From the IMG/VR virus record IMGVR_UViG_3300025940_000019, positions 1-28,536 of that record: 28,536 bases of DNA. One strand, 5' to 3'. This document shows positions 8,474-14,412 of this stretch, in pieces (the first letter of the stretch is position 1; each line of letters opens with the position of its first letter). The translations under genes and the position numbers were made by a program. The notes under the pieces were generated by a model. It was not told the origin of the DNA. It did no database searches and saw only the letters and a list, made by a program, of their open reading frames with translations. The stretch comes from a virus.

Positions 8474-9612
8474 CGACGACGCCGGGCGTGATCGCTCGCC
8501 GCAAAGACGGCGCCTGGGTGCAGGACGGCTCGTACGTGCTGACCGTCCCGAACGCGTCGGCGCTGCCGAACGCGCCCGCTAACGACGACGTCTTCGCCTT
8601 CGTGCACGACACGCAGAAACTGATGCGGTCGCGCACGGGCGCCTGGGTCGAGTTCACGTCGGGCAGCGCGTCGACGGGCGGCTACTTCGCGGCGCCGCTG
8701 GGCCCGCTGACGATGGCGGCGAGCACGATCTACGAACTGCCGATCGGCGGCGTGACGCTGTCGTCAGGCTTCACGAAGAGCGGCACGACACGGCTGCAGT
8801 GCGACCGTGCGGGCGTGTATCACGTCGCCGCGGCGGTCACCTGCAACGGCACCGCGGCGCAATGGGTGATTTTGTCGATCGTGCAGACCCGCGGCGCGAC
8901 CGTCGTCAGCAAGTTCGATCACGTCGGCGGCAACTACGCGGGCGGCGGCTTCGCGCTGAACACGGCAGTCGGCGAGTTCAATCTGCAGGCGAACGATCTG
9001 CTGACCGTGCAGGTTTCGTCGTCGGGCGCGAACACGGTCGACGCGCGCTCGAACCTGGCCGTGTCCGCGGTGGGCGGGCCGAAGGGCGACAGGGGCGACC
9101 CTGGCGCAGGGGCGACGACGATGCGCCTCGACGACCTGATCGACGTCACCGCGCCTGCGCCTGCCGCGAGTCAACTGCTGCGCTACAACGGCACGTCAGC
9201 CCAGTGGGAAAACTTCGCGGGCTACGTCGACGTGCATCATGGCAGCGCCTTCGTCGACCTGGGCTCGTCGAACGCGGGCGGCGTGATCGACGTCGTATCG
9301 ACGGGCATGCCCGCGTCGTTCCCCTATCAGGTCGACGTGAAGGTCGACGCGGTTCTTACCTTCGGCTTCGGTCAGCAGAACACGGCGGCGAGCGGCGACC
9401 TGTTCAACATCGGCACGAACTCGGTCGTGGACACGGTCGGGCAGATGTTCGCGAATGGCTCGTACAACGTGCGCGTGCCCTTCAGCGCCTTCTACCCGGT
9501 GCCCGCAGGGCAGAACCCAAACGCGAAGTTGCGCCGCAACGGGATCAACTTCAACGCGGCGAACTGCTACTTCAGCGGGCGCGTCCTGTGGCAAGCGATT
9601 CGGATGACCTAG
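8470..9612 (+). CDS. Tail fibre with C1q-like knob and short collagen-like stretch
   Basis: I chose ATG 8470 because it overlaps the previous stop (ATGA); the frame is open far upstream but there it only shadows the other fibre. The product is 380 residues. Residues about 75-200 resemble a C1q/TNF-like jelly roll, with the hallmark GVYHVAAAVTCNGTAAQW and a second strand block FNLQANDLLTVQV. A collagen-like GPKGDRGDPGAG follows, then the fibre motif LDDLIDVTAPAPAASQLLRY and a C-terminal beta-sandwich of about 140 residues. It is probably a trimeric host-recognition fibre. Stop TAG is merged into the next gene's ribosome site. Confidence 0.75.
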   Translation: MTTTPGVIARRKDGAWVQDGSYVLTVPNASALPNAPANDDVFAFVHDTQKLMRSRTGAWVEFTSGSASTGGYFAAPLGPLTMAASTIYELPIGGVTLSSGFTKSGTTRLQCDRAGVYHVAAAVTCNGTAAQWVILSIVQTRGATVVSKFDHVGGNYAGGGFALNTAVGEFNLQANDLLTVQVSSSGANTVDARSNLAVSAVGGPKGDRGDPGAGATTMRLDDLIDVTAPAPAASQLLRYNGTSAQWENFAGYVDVHHGSAFVDLGSSNAGGVIDVVSTGMPASFPYQVDVKVDAVLTFGFGQQNTAASGDLFNIGTNSVVDTVGQMFANGSYNVRVPFSAFYPVPAGQNPNAKLRRNGINFNAANCYFSGRVLWQAIRMT

Positions 9613-9617
9613 GAGGG
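9611..9617 (+). promoter_or_regulatory. Strong Shine-Dalgarno before ATG 9621
   Basis: CTAGGAGGG overlaps the fibre stop TAG 9610-9612 and precedes ATG 9621. It is one of only two near-perfect AGGAGG sites noticed in this genome; the other is at 6552. Confidence 0.65.
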
Positions 9618-9620
9618 CCC

Positions 9621-9893
9621 ATGTCGTACAACACGATCAACCGCTGCGCGAACGACCAGGCGTTTCAGGGGCGCGTCACCGCGGCGTGCGCAGGCGAGAA
9701 CGAAGAGGCGCCGCAGTCTGCGATGTATCGGATTATCTGGGGCGTCAGCGCGAAGAGCGATATCGAAGCCGCCTACGCGTCGGCGGTCGCGGGCGGCAGT
9801 GCCAACCCTGGCGGCGACGAAGCGGTCGTGACCGATTCCATGATCCTGAGCGCCGTGCAGGCAGAACTCGCGGAAGGGGTACAGCCGACGTGA
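9621..9893 (+). CDS. Conserved-type small phage protein, 90 residues
   Basis: It starts at ATG 9621 behind a near-perfect ribosome site. The sequence MSYNTINRCANDQAFQGRV is a pattern I associate with small proteins of unknown function found between fibres and lysis genes in actinophages. It has Cys9 and a second Cys at about 24, then a Gly/Asp-rich end. No membrane segment. The strong ribosome site suggests it is made in quantity late in infection. Function is unknown; a virion or lysis-timing role would fit the location. Confidence 0.6.
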   Translation: MSYNTINRCANDQAFQGRVTAACAGENEEAPQSAMYRIIWGVSAKSDIEAAYASAVAGGSANPGGDEAVVTDSMILSAVQAELAEGVQPT

Positions 9894-10132
9894 GCAACCC
9901 GACGTTTCCTGACGACGACCCTGAAGACGGCTACGACCTCGAAGACGATCCGCACGCGCAGATCGACGTCTTCGAGCGTGTCGTCGCCGACCTCGAACAC
10001 GACCGCGACGACCGAACTGTCGTGCGCGTGCTGCTCGCCCTGGCGATCCTCGTCGCCCTGCGCGAACGCGTGCGCCATCGTCTGCGGCACGAGGTCGACG
10101 CGCTGATCGCACGACTGCAGGTGATCCGATGA
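9890..10132 (+). CDS. Small membrane-associated protein, 80 residues
   Basis: GTG 9890 overlaps the previous stop (GTGA). The N-terminal 40 residues are highly acidic (DDDPEDGYDLEDDPHAQ), followed by a short hydrophobic helix (VVRVLLALAILVAL, about residues 45-58) and a basic C-terminus (RERVRHRLRHEVDALIARLQ). This acidic-hydrophobic-basic layout and the position just before the amidase fit an accessory lysis protein or small holin-like peptide. The hydrophobic stretch is short for a membrane span, so it may be a surface-seeking helix. Confidence 0.5.
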   Translation: MSNPTFPDDDPEDGYDLEDDPHAQIDVFERVVADLEHDRDDRTVVRVLLALAILVALRERVRHRLRHEVDALIARLQVIR

Positions 10133-11004
10133 GCGGGCGCTACCTGACCGACCTCGCCGACGTGTGCCGCGGCGCGGGGCTCGTCGTCACTGAGGTCGGC
10201 GGCTCGCCCTCGCAGGTCGGCCCGCAGTGGCAGCAGCGGGCGCGCTCGTCGGGCGGCTACGCGAGCGGGCGACCGACTCACGTCATGGTGCATCACACGG
10301 CGTCGGGCGCGTCGGCTGACGGCTGGGGCGACGCGAACTACTGCACCTTTTCCAGCGAGAACCGACCTGTCTGCAACCTGTACCTGTCGCGCGCTGGGCA
10401 CGTCTGGGTCTGCGCCGCAGGGGCGACGAACACGAACGGCAGCGGCGGGCCGATCGACAACGTCCCGAAGGACAGCATGAACACGTACGCCGTCGGGATC
10501 GAAGCGGGCAACAACGGCACGGGCGAGCCGTGGCCGCAGGCGCAGCAAGACGCGTACGTGCGCCTCGTGCGGGCCCTGGGCGATCACTACGGGCTGCAGC
10601 ACTGCCGGGCGCATTTCGAGTGGGCGCCAGGGCGAAAGGTCGATCCTGCGGGCCCGTCGCAGTGGGCGCCTGGCGGCGGATCGTGGGACATGAACGCGTT
10701 TCGTGAGTCAGTCATCGGATCGGCAGGCGGGCAGCCGCCGCCGAAGGAAAGGGCTATCGACATGGCAGTAGCGATTCAGAGTGCCGACGGCACTGCAGAG
10801 CAGCAGTTCGCGACGTTCGCCTGGCAGCCTGGCTGCGCGATCGGCTGGCTGACGAGCGACGGGCAGATCGCCGTCGGGCACGTCACGGGCGCGCTCGCCC
10901 TCGACTCGAACGGCAAGGCGCTGCGCAACTTCGGCGCCGCGGAGATTCAGGACATGATCGACCGCTACTGGGTCGGCGGGCCGAAGCCGCCAGGATGGCG
11001 CTAA
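10129..11004 (+). CDS. Endolysin, N-acetylmuramoyl-L-alanine amidase (PGRP/Amidase_2)
   Basis: The product is 291 residues from ATG 10129 (ATGA overlap). It cleaves the bond between muramic acid and the stem peptide of peptidoglycan. The PGRP/Amidase_2 zinc site is visible: H55 in VMVHHTASG, H162 in CRAHFEW, and K170-V-D172 downstream in GRKVDPAGP, the Lys/Asp pair of zinc amidases. The catalytic domain spans about 45-200. A Pro-rich hinge (GQPPPKERAI) leads to a C-terminal domain of about 80 residues (IQSADGTAEQQFATFAW to DMIDRYWVGG), a probable wall-binding or multimerisation module. There is no signal peptide, so release needs a holin. Confidence 0.9.
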   Translation: MSGRYLTDLADVCRGAGLVVTEVGGSPSQVGPQWQQRARSSGGYASGRPTHVMVHHTASGASADGWGDANYCTFSSENRPVCNLYLSRAGHVWVCAAGATNTNGSGGPIDNVPKDSMNTYAVGIEAGNNGTGEPWPQAQQDAYVRLVRALGDHYGLQHCRAHFEWAPGRKVDPAGPSQWAPGGGSWDMNAFRESVIGSAGGQPPPKERAIDMAVAIQSADGTAEQQFATFAWQPGCAIGWLTSDGQIAVGHVTGALALDSNGKALRNFGAAEIQDMIDRYWVGGPKPPGWR

Positions 11005-11007
11005 GCC

Positions 11008-11262
11008 ATGCCCGAACGTGTCACGACCGTCGAGGGCAAAACGGTCGGCGTCGTCATGTCCTGGCTGCGGGCATGGCCCGACTGGCTGCTGATCGTCGCC
11101 TTCCTGGCGCTCGCAGTGATCGCCGCGCTGGCTGGGACGCTCGACGACTGGCTGCGCGCCGCGATGGCGATCGCCTTCGTCGCGATCGCAGCCTCGCTGA
11201 TCGCCCGCCTGCGCCGCGAGCGCGCCGCCGTGCCGCCGACTGATGACACGCCTGCGCCTTAG
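11008..11262 (+). CDS. Holin candidate, two membrane spans
   Basis: An 84-residue protein starting three bases after the endolysin stop. It has two hydrophobic spans at about 25-43 (WLLIVAFLALAVIAALAG) and 50-67 (AAMAIAFVAIAASLIARL) separated by a short DDW loop, and a charged C-terminus (RRERAAVPPTDD). Two spans, size and place directly after the amidase are the usual features of class II holins, which permeabilise the membrane to release the lysin. No sequence family is recognised with certainty. The start of the next gene lies 20 bases inside its 3' end. Confidence 0.7.
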   Translation: MPERVTTVEGKTVGVVMSWLRAWPDWLLIVAFLALAVIAALAGTLDDWLRAAMAIAFVAIAASLIARLRRERAAVPPTDDTPAP

Positions 11263-11641
11263 CCTCGCCGCCCTCGTCGCTGTCGTCGCCCTGGCGGCGT
11301 GCACGCCTGACGAAGTGCAGTTCTGGGTCGAGCGCGCCCAGGAAGCCGAAGCGGCGGGCGCCTGGTGCCCGAACGCGGCGGGCGGGATCATCGCTTACGG
11401 GCTGCCGCCTGAGTTCGACGTGATCGCCTGGCGCGAGTCGCGCTGCGACCCTGAAGCCGTGAACTCGTCGAGCGGCGCGCTGGGGCTCGTGCAGATAATG
11501 CCGTTCTGGCTCGCCGCCCTGTGCCCTGCAGGGATCGCCTGCACGGCCGACGATCTGCTGCGCGGCGACGTCAACCTCGAAGCCGCCCGCTACGTCTTCG
11601 ACCGTCAGGGCTTCGACGCGTGGTCGCAGACCGCGCCCTAG
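11243..11641 (+). CDS. Lytic transglycosylase-like lipoprotein
   Basis: The product is 132 residues. A clear lipoprotein signal (MTRLRLSLAALVAVVALAAC, lipobox LAAC, lipidated C20) precedes an SLT/goose-lysozyme-like domain: catalytic Glu65 in IAWRESRCDPEAVN, then SSSGALGLVQIMPFW (78-89) and DVNLEAARYVFDRQGFDAW (109-127), the standard order of an SLT core. Four Cys (42, 68, 94, 100) could form disulphides outside the cell. It would cut the glycan strand from the outer face of the membrane. The domain is short for the family. It could assist lysis or remodel the wall of a lysogen. Confidence 0.82.
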   Translation: MTRLRLSLAALVAVVALAACTPDEVQFWVERAQEAEAAGAWCPNAAGGIIAYGLPPEFDVIAWRESRCDPEAVNSSSGALGLVQIMPFWLAALCPAGIACTADDLLRGDVNLEAARYVFDRQGFDAWSQTAP

Positions 11642-12030
11642 CCGTCGTCGCCCTCGTGCTGGCCCTGGCGGGCTGCACGTCACGGGCGGGCTCGACGCGC
11701 CTCGACTACGACCGACTGGGCCTGCACGAGCAGATCGTGACGGGCGGGCAGGCGCAGATCGACGAGGGCTACGTCGTGCGGATCGCTTCGCTGCCGGGCG
11801 TCTGGCTGGCTGGGCATCGCACGTCGCACGGCGCAGTCTTCGCCCGCCTGGTCGAGTTCCGCGTCGGCGACAGGGTCTGCGCCTTCGAGCAGTGCTACGC
11901 CGTCACGGGCTCGAAGATCGTCAGCCGCCTGCGCCTTCCTGGCTACGTCGCGCCGCTCGTGCTGCAGACGTCGCTCAGTGCCGACGTCGAACTGCTGGTG
12001 ACCGCTCAACCTGAAGGGGTAATGCCATGA
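11620..12030 (+). CDS. Sortase-fold lipoprotein lacking the catalytic cysteine
   Basis: GTG 11620 gives 136 residues with a perfect lipobox (MVADRALAVVALVLALAGC, C19) and overlaps the transglycosylase by 22 bases. The body matches the sortase barrel: GLHEQIVTGGQAQIDEG, then the catalytic-His block VWLAGHRTSHGAVFARLVEF (H66), then VGDRVC and a strand pair. Where sortases have TL.TC this protein has VLQTS, with S118 in place of the Cys, and the usual Arg after it is replaced by Glu124 (ELLVTA). C87 and C92 form a C-x4-C pair, possibly a disulphide. It is therefore probably not a transpeptidase. A binding or decoy role at the host wall is inference. Confidence 0.7.
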   Translation: MVADRALAVVALVLALAGCTSRAGSTRLDYDRLGLHEQIVTGGQAQIDEGYVVRIASLPGVWLAGHRTSHGAVFARLVEFRVGDRVCAFEQCYAVTGSKIVSRLRLPGYVAPLVLQTSLSADVELLVTAQPEGVMP

Positions 12031-12119
12031 CGCAAACGCAGGGATGGTGGCTCGTCGTCGAGGTCGGCGTGATCGCCCTCGTGAATCTGCTCAGTGTGCT
12101 GCGAGGGATGCGCCCCTAG
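12027..12119 (+). CDS. 30-residue single-span membrane peptide
   Basis: ATG 12027 overlaps the sortase-like stop (ATGA) and the frame ends at TAG 12117-12119. The product is essentially one membrane helix with a double Trp at its start (GWWLVVEVGVIALVNLLSVL) and a basic end (RGMRP). Translational coupling to the lysis genes supports it. It may modulate the holin. The role is unknown. Confidence 0.5.
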   Translation: MTQTQGWWLVVEVGVIALVNLLSVLRGMRP

Positions 12120-12130
12120 CGGCGCGATGG

Positions 12131-12162
12131 GGCCCTGTGTGGCCCTGAGAGCGACGAAACGG
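12131..12162 (+). repeat. Interspersed repeat, intergenic copy
   Basis: GGCCCTG, three bases, then a 22-base block (12141-12162, beginning GGCCCTGAGAGCGACG) are shared with 19861-19892; only the three spacer bases differ. The copy lies in the 118-bp gene-free stretch 12120-12237 that separates the late operon from the next promoter. Nothing else was seen in that stretch except the TANNNT box at 12225. Confidence 0.75.
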
Positions 12163-12224
12163 CTCGCTGCGGTACCAGAGTGCGGGCAAACGACCTGGGG
12201 CTTTCCTGATCGCGGGAATCGGCG

Positions 12225-12237
12225 TACGGTCGCGGGC
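12225..12237 (+). promoter_or_regulatory. Candidate leaderless promoter for 12238
   Basis: TACGGT (12225-12230) fits the actinobacterial -10 box TANNNT and ends exactly seven bases before ATG 12238, so transcription would begin at or near the A of the start codon. There is no ribosome site before this ATG. No convincing -35 is visible. Confidence 0.5.
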
Positions 12238-12348
12238 ATGGCTAACGGCAGTCCGCACGACCTGGCGCACGCGCTCGCCGTCGGCGTCGCCCTGCTCGTC
12301 GCGGGGTACGTCGCCGTGTGGCTCGTGCTGCTGGTGGCGACACGATGA
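12238..12348 (+). CDS. 36-residue membrane peptide
   Basis: ATG 12238 with no Shine-Dalgarno, but with a -10-like box seven bases upstream, so probably translated from a leaderless mRNA. After a short polar start (MANGSPHDLAHAL) the rest is a single membrane helix (AVGVALLVAGYVAVWLVLLV) ending ATR. It is the first gene of the compact operon 12238-13215. The next ATG overlaps its TGA. Function unknown. Confidence 0.5.
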   Translation: MANGSPHDLAHALAVGVALLVAGYVAVWLVLLVATR

Positions 12349-12581
12349 CGACCTCGCCGAATGAAGCGATCTGGCAGGCGATGCTCGCCGTCGACGGCGA
12401 CTCGCTTGACTTCGAGGTCGAGCGCCGCCCTGAAGAGGGCGTGTCGTTCAGCGCCGACGCGCTCGACCTGCTGGGCCGACAGGTCATGGTCTACGTCGGC
12501 ACGCGGGTAATGCGCCGCTGGGCGACGACGGCTGAGCCGCCGACCGTGCTGCGCGTCACGGTCACGGTCGCCGTCCAGTGA
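12345..12581 (+). CDS. Hypothetical 78-residue protein
   Basis: ATG 12345 overlaps the previous stop (ATGA). The protein is mildly acidic, with an N-terminal helix (NEAIWQAMLAVDGDSLDFEV) and a C-terminal strand (TVLRVTVTVAV). No cysteine pairs, signal or membrane span. It is not recognised. It is coupled to its neighbours by 4-base overlaps on both sides. Confidence 0.5.
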   Translation: MTTSPNEAIWQAMLAVDGDSLDFEVERRPEEGVSFSADALDLLGRQVMVYVGTRVMRRWATTAEPPTVLRVTVTVAVQ

Positions 12582-12721
12582 AGCGCACACGGCTCGCCCT
12601 CGACAGCGACCCGCGCTGCCCGTACTGCGACCGCCGCATGACGCATCGTGAAGCCTGCGAGGGCGCCTGCGAAGCGTGCGCCTATGCCCTCGCGCTCGAC
12701 CAGGGCGACGCCGATGGCTGA
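12578..12721 (+). CDS. 47-residue zinc-ribbon-like peptide
   Basis: GTG 12578 overlaps the previous stop (GTGA). The sequence has a C-x2-C knuckle (RCPYCDRRM, Cys14/Cys17) followed by C27, C31 and C34 (ACEGACEACA), enough for one zinc site. A basic start (MKRTRLAL) suggests nucleic-acid contact. Its last codons overlap the next start at 12714. Function unknown. Confidence 0.5.
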   Translation: MKRTRLALDSDPRCPYCDRRMTHREACEGACEACAYALALDQGDADG

Positions 12722-12968
12722 GCGCGCGAAGCCGAAGCGTGAAGATGCCGCCTTCGTCGAAGAGCGCGACGGCGTCGTCGTCGTCACCTGGCCCGCGAAG
12801 CGGTACCGATTCCTGCTCAGCGACGGGCGTGTCGTCGACGTCGTCGCCCAGCGCGATGACTCAGACCTGCGGGCCGTGCTGCTCGCCTTCGTGCACAAGG
12901 CTGACGGGCTGACGAAGGCGGCGGCGAACGACCTGCGAATCGAAGGCGTCGCAGAGGTCGAGCCGTGA
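12714..12968 (+). CDS. Hypothetical 84-residue protein
   Basis: ATG 12714 lies eight bases before the end of the previous gene. The product starts with a charged stretch (AERAKPKREDAAFVEERDG), then strands VVVVTWPAKRYRFLLSDG and VVDVVAQRDD, and a helical end. The strand-rich middle looks like a small beta barrel. There is no recognised family. It is in the 12238-13215 operon. Confidence 0.5.
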   Translation: MAERAKPKREDAAFVEERDGVVVVTWPAKRYRFLLSDGRVVDVVAQRDDSDLRAVLLAFVHKADGLTKAAANDLRIEGVAEVEP

Positions 12969-13039
12969 CCTGGCTGCGTCGGCTGATCTGGCGCGTGTGG
13001 CCCTACTGGGCGCCGCCCGATCCGCGGCAGCGGCGATGA
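12965..13039 (+). CDS. 24-residue basic Trp-rich peptide
   Basis: GTG 12965 overlaps the previous stop and TGA 13037-13039 overlaps the next ATG, so the frame is coupled at both ends. The product (start MTWLRRLIWRVWPYW) is amphipathic with four Trp and several Arg. It could insert in membranes or be just a coupling leader. Low certainty that the peptide itself matters. Confidence 0.4.
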   Translation: MTWLRRLIWRVWPYWAPPDPRQRR

Positions 13040-13215
13040 CACGCGACGTATGCCGCTGCTGCTTCATGCCGCTGGGTACTGAGTTCCACCGCGACGTCGA
13101 GGGCTGCCCGCGCTGCCGACTCGAAGAGCAGCGCGCCGCTGCCCGCCGCCGATCCGACCGACAACGGTCTGCAGGGGTAGCAGCGGGCAGTGACGCAGGG
13201 GAAGACCGACCGTAG
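13036..13215 (+). CDS. 59-residue zinc-knuckle protein
   Basis: ATG 13036 (ATGA overlap). Two Cys pairs, VCRCCF and GCPRCRLEE, form a four-Cys zinc ribbon in the first 30 residues, followed by a basic Arg-rich helix (AAARRRSDRQR) and a flexible end. Proteins of this form usually bind nucleic acid or bridge RNA polymerase; here that is inference. It is the last gene of the operon and converges with the leftward gene ending at 13228. Confidence 0.5.
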   Translation: MTRDVCRCCFMPLGTEFHRDVEGCPRCRLEEQRAAARRRSDRQRSAGVAAGSDAGEDRP

Positions 13216-13227
13216 TTCGGCTCGACC

Positions 13228-13428
13228 TCAGCGGCGCGGACTTTCGAGCGTCGTGCCGTCGAGGCGCCATCCCAGACGGGCGAGCACGACAGGGTCGAGC
13301 GTCCGATCTTCGCGGATCGCCTCGACGGGCAAGCCCTGACGCTCGACCAGGCGGGCGAGCAGGCGGGCGGGCACAGGGTCGCGCGACCAGTCGAGGGCGT
13401 GATCTTCAGCCCAGACGAAGCGGCGCAT
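13228..13428 (-). CDS. Hypothetical 66-residue protein, leftward
   Basis: It starts two bases after the stop of the upstream lipoprotein gene on the minus strand, so the two form an operon. The product (start MRRFVWAEDHALDW) is helical with the pattern LLARLVERQGLPVEAI and LDPVVLARLGWRLDG. No signal or span. It is not recognised. Coupled expression with a lipoprotein suggests shared use in the lysogen. Confidence 0.5.
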   Translation of the reverse strand: MRRFVWAEDHALDWSRDPVPARLLARLVERQGLPVEAIREDRTLDPVVLARLGWRLDGTTLESPRR

Positions 13429-13430
13429 GA

Positions 13431-13943
13431 TCAGTTCGGCGAGCCGACCTGAAAGTACGCCTGCCCGCTGAGGGCGACGCGAATCTGGTGGGACGCCTTC
13501 GAGGTCGACGACGAGTGCCCGTTAAAGACGACGAGCGCGCCGTACAGCAGGTGCCCGAAATCGGGCGACGTCGTGAACGGCAGCAGCGTGCGCCCAGGTG
13601 CCAACCCAGCGGGCACGTCGGCTTCGCCGCAGTCGCCGTCGAGGGCGGGCGAGTTCGGCGTCTGGCAGAGCACGAAGGCGTCGATAAGGAACTCAGGCAG
13701 GACGCAGGCGCCGACCGTGTAGGCGCTCGACTCGACGAGCACGTCGGAATCGTCGACAAGGTGAAGGTCGAAGCGAATCACAAGGTCGCAGGATGGCACG
13801 CCGGGCGGCACGTCGAGCACGAAGCCTCGCAGTTCGTACCGCACGTCGGTCGCCCCTGTGATCGGCGAGGGCCCGCCTGGCGGCGCACAGGCAGCGACGA
13901 GGGCGAGGGCTGCTGCGAGGGCTGCGAAGGGTCGTACCGCCAT
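13431..13943 (-). CDS. Lipoprotein, leftward, probable lysogen-expressed
   Basis: The product is 170 residues with a classic lipoprotein signal (VRPFAALAAALALVAAC, lipobox VAAC). The mature part is Pro/Gly-rich at first (APPGGPSPITGATD) and then beta-rich with five further Cys. There is no enzymatic motif. It reads against all neighbouring late genes and has its own promoter candidate, which is typical of cargo expressed from a prophage. Phage lipoproteins of lysogens often block superinfection or alter the envelope; that role is inferred here. Confidence 0.65.
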   Translation of the reverse strand: MAVRPFAALAAALALVAACAPPGGPSPITGATDVRYELRGFVLDVPPGVPSCDLVIRFDLHLVDDSDVLVESSAYTVGACVLPEFLIDAFVLCQTPNSPALDGDCGEADVPAGLAPGRTLLPFTTSPDFGHLLYGALVVFNGHSSSTSKASHQIRVALSGQAYFQVGSPN

Positions 13944-13979
13944 GCCCGAAAGGTAGCCGCTGCCATGACGCAGGGTCTA
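13944..13979 (-). promoter_or_regulatory. Candidate leaderless promoter for the leftward lipoprotein gene
   Basis: On the minus strand, TACCTT (plus 13950-13955) fits TANNNT and ends six bases before the ATG. TAGACC (plus 13974-13979) lies 18 bases further upstream as a -35 candidate, matching four of six TTGACA positions. No ribosome site precedes the ATG. Confidence 0.45.
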
Positions 13980-13995
13980 CGGTCGAGGCGTCTGG

Positions 13996-14024
13996 CGGGC
14001 TCGACGGTCGGCGGCTCGAGCCCG
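13996..14024. repeat. 9-bp perfect inverted repeat with 11-base loop
   Basis: CGGGCTCGA (13996-14004) pairs with TCGAGCCCG (14016-14024). It lies in the gene-free stretch 13944-14121 between divergent promoters, where a terminator would not be expected for either gene. It may be an operator or part of an attachment site for the nearby serine integrase. Confidence 0.5.
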
Positions 14025-14050
14025 TCAGAACGAAAGCCCTGCTAGTGCCT

Positions 14051-14123
14051 GTGATATTCCTGTCACTATCCTCGGCGAGAGAGTGCTGCAACTATCACGC
14101 TGACCTGATAGCCTGTCGGCTAT
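14051..14123 (+). promoter_or_regulatory. Operator/promoter region of 14122, candidate leaderless
   Basis: This stretch is richer in A+T than its surroundings. TAGCCT (14109-14114) fits the -10 box TANNNT and ends seven bases before ATG 14122. CTATCA (14092-14097) and TGATAG (14106-14111) form a 6-bp inverted repeat with an 8-base spacer overlapping that box. ATAGCC (14108-14113) and GGCTAT (14118-14123) form a hairpin over the start codon. ACTATC also recurs at 14065. There is no Shine-Dalgarno. Confidence 0.45.
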
Positions 14124-14412
14124 GGCTAACGAACCCACTACCGAAGACCTCGTCGTGTACGACCTCGCGCCGACGACCCGTATCCCATCCCACGATTACC
14201 AGCGGGCGGGCGCTAACCCTGCCTGGCGCAAGGCGGCGCAGCGATTCGCGATCGCCGACGGCTGCGTCGTGCGCTACGTGTACGTCGCCGTCGTGAGCGT
14301 GTACGTCGACACGATCTATGGCCGCGACTGGGAAGGCGCCGCCGTGCGCCTGACGCCCGTCGACGACCTCGCTCAGGCGCTCGCCGCCGCTCGCGCTCAG
14401 GGTCTGCGATGA
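14122..14412 (+). CDS. Hypothetical 96-residue protein upstream of integrase
   Basis: ATG 14122 has no ribosome site, but a -10-like box seven bases before it suggests leaderless expression. The product has a polar N-terminus (NEPTTEDLVVYDLAPTTR) then a helix-strand body (WRKAAQRFAIADG, VVRYVYVAVVSVYVDTIYG). There is no recognised motif. It is the first gene of a three-gene unit ending in the integrase, so it could act with or control the recombinase, for example as a directionality factor; this is inference from place only. Confidence 0.5.
   Translation: MANEPTTEDLVVYDLAPTTRIPSHDYQRAGANPAWRKAAQRFAIADGCVVRYVYVAVVSVYVDTIYGRDWEGAAVRLTPVDDLAQALAAARAQGLR

Noticed and set aside
8799-9893. 364-codon rightward frame overlapping the second fibre
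   Set aside because: Arg-rich out-of-frame shadow; only its last 90 codons, from ATG 9621 with a strong ribosome site, form a real gene.
13997-14030. GGCTCGAGCCC as the T-arm of a tRNA or tRNA-derived attachment site
   Set aside because: No acceptor, D or anticodon stems can be drawn upstream; it is explained by the simple 9-bp inverted repeat.
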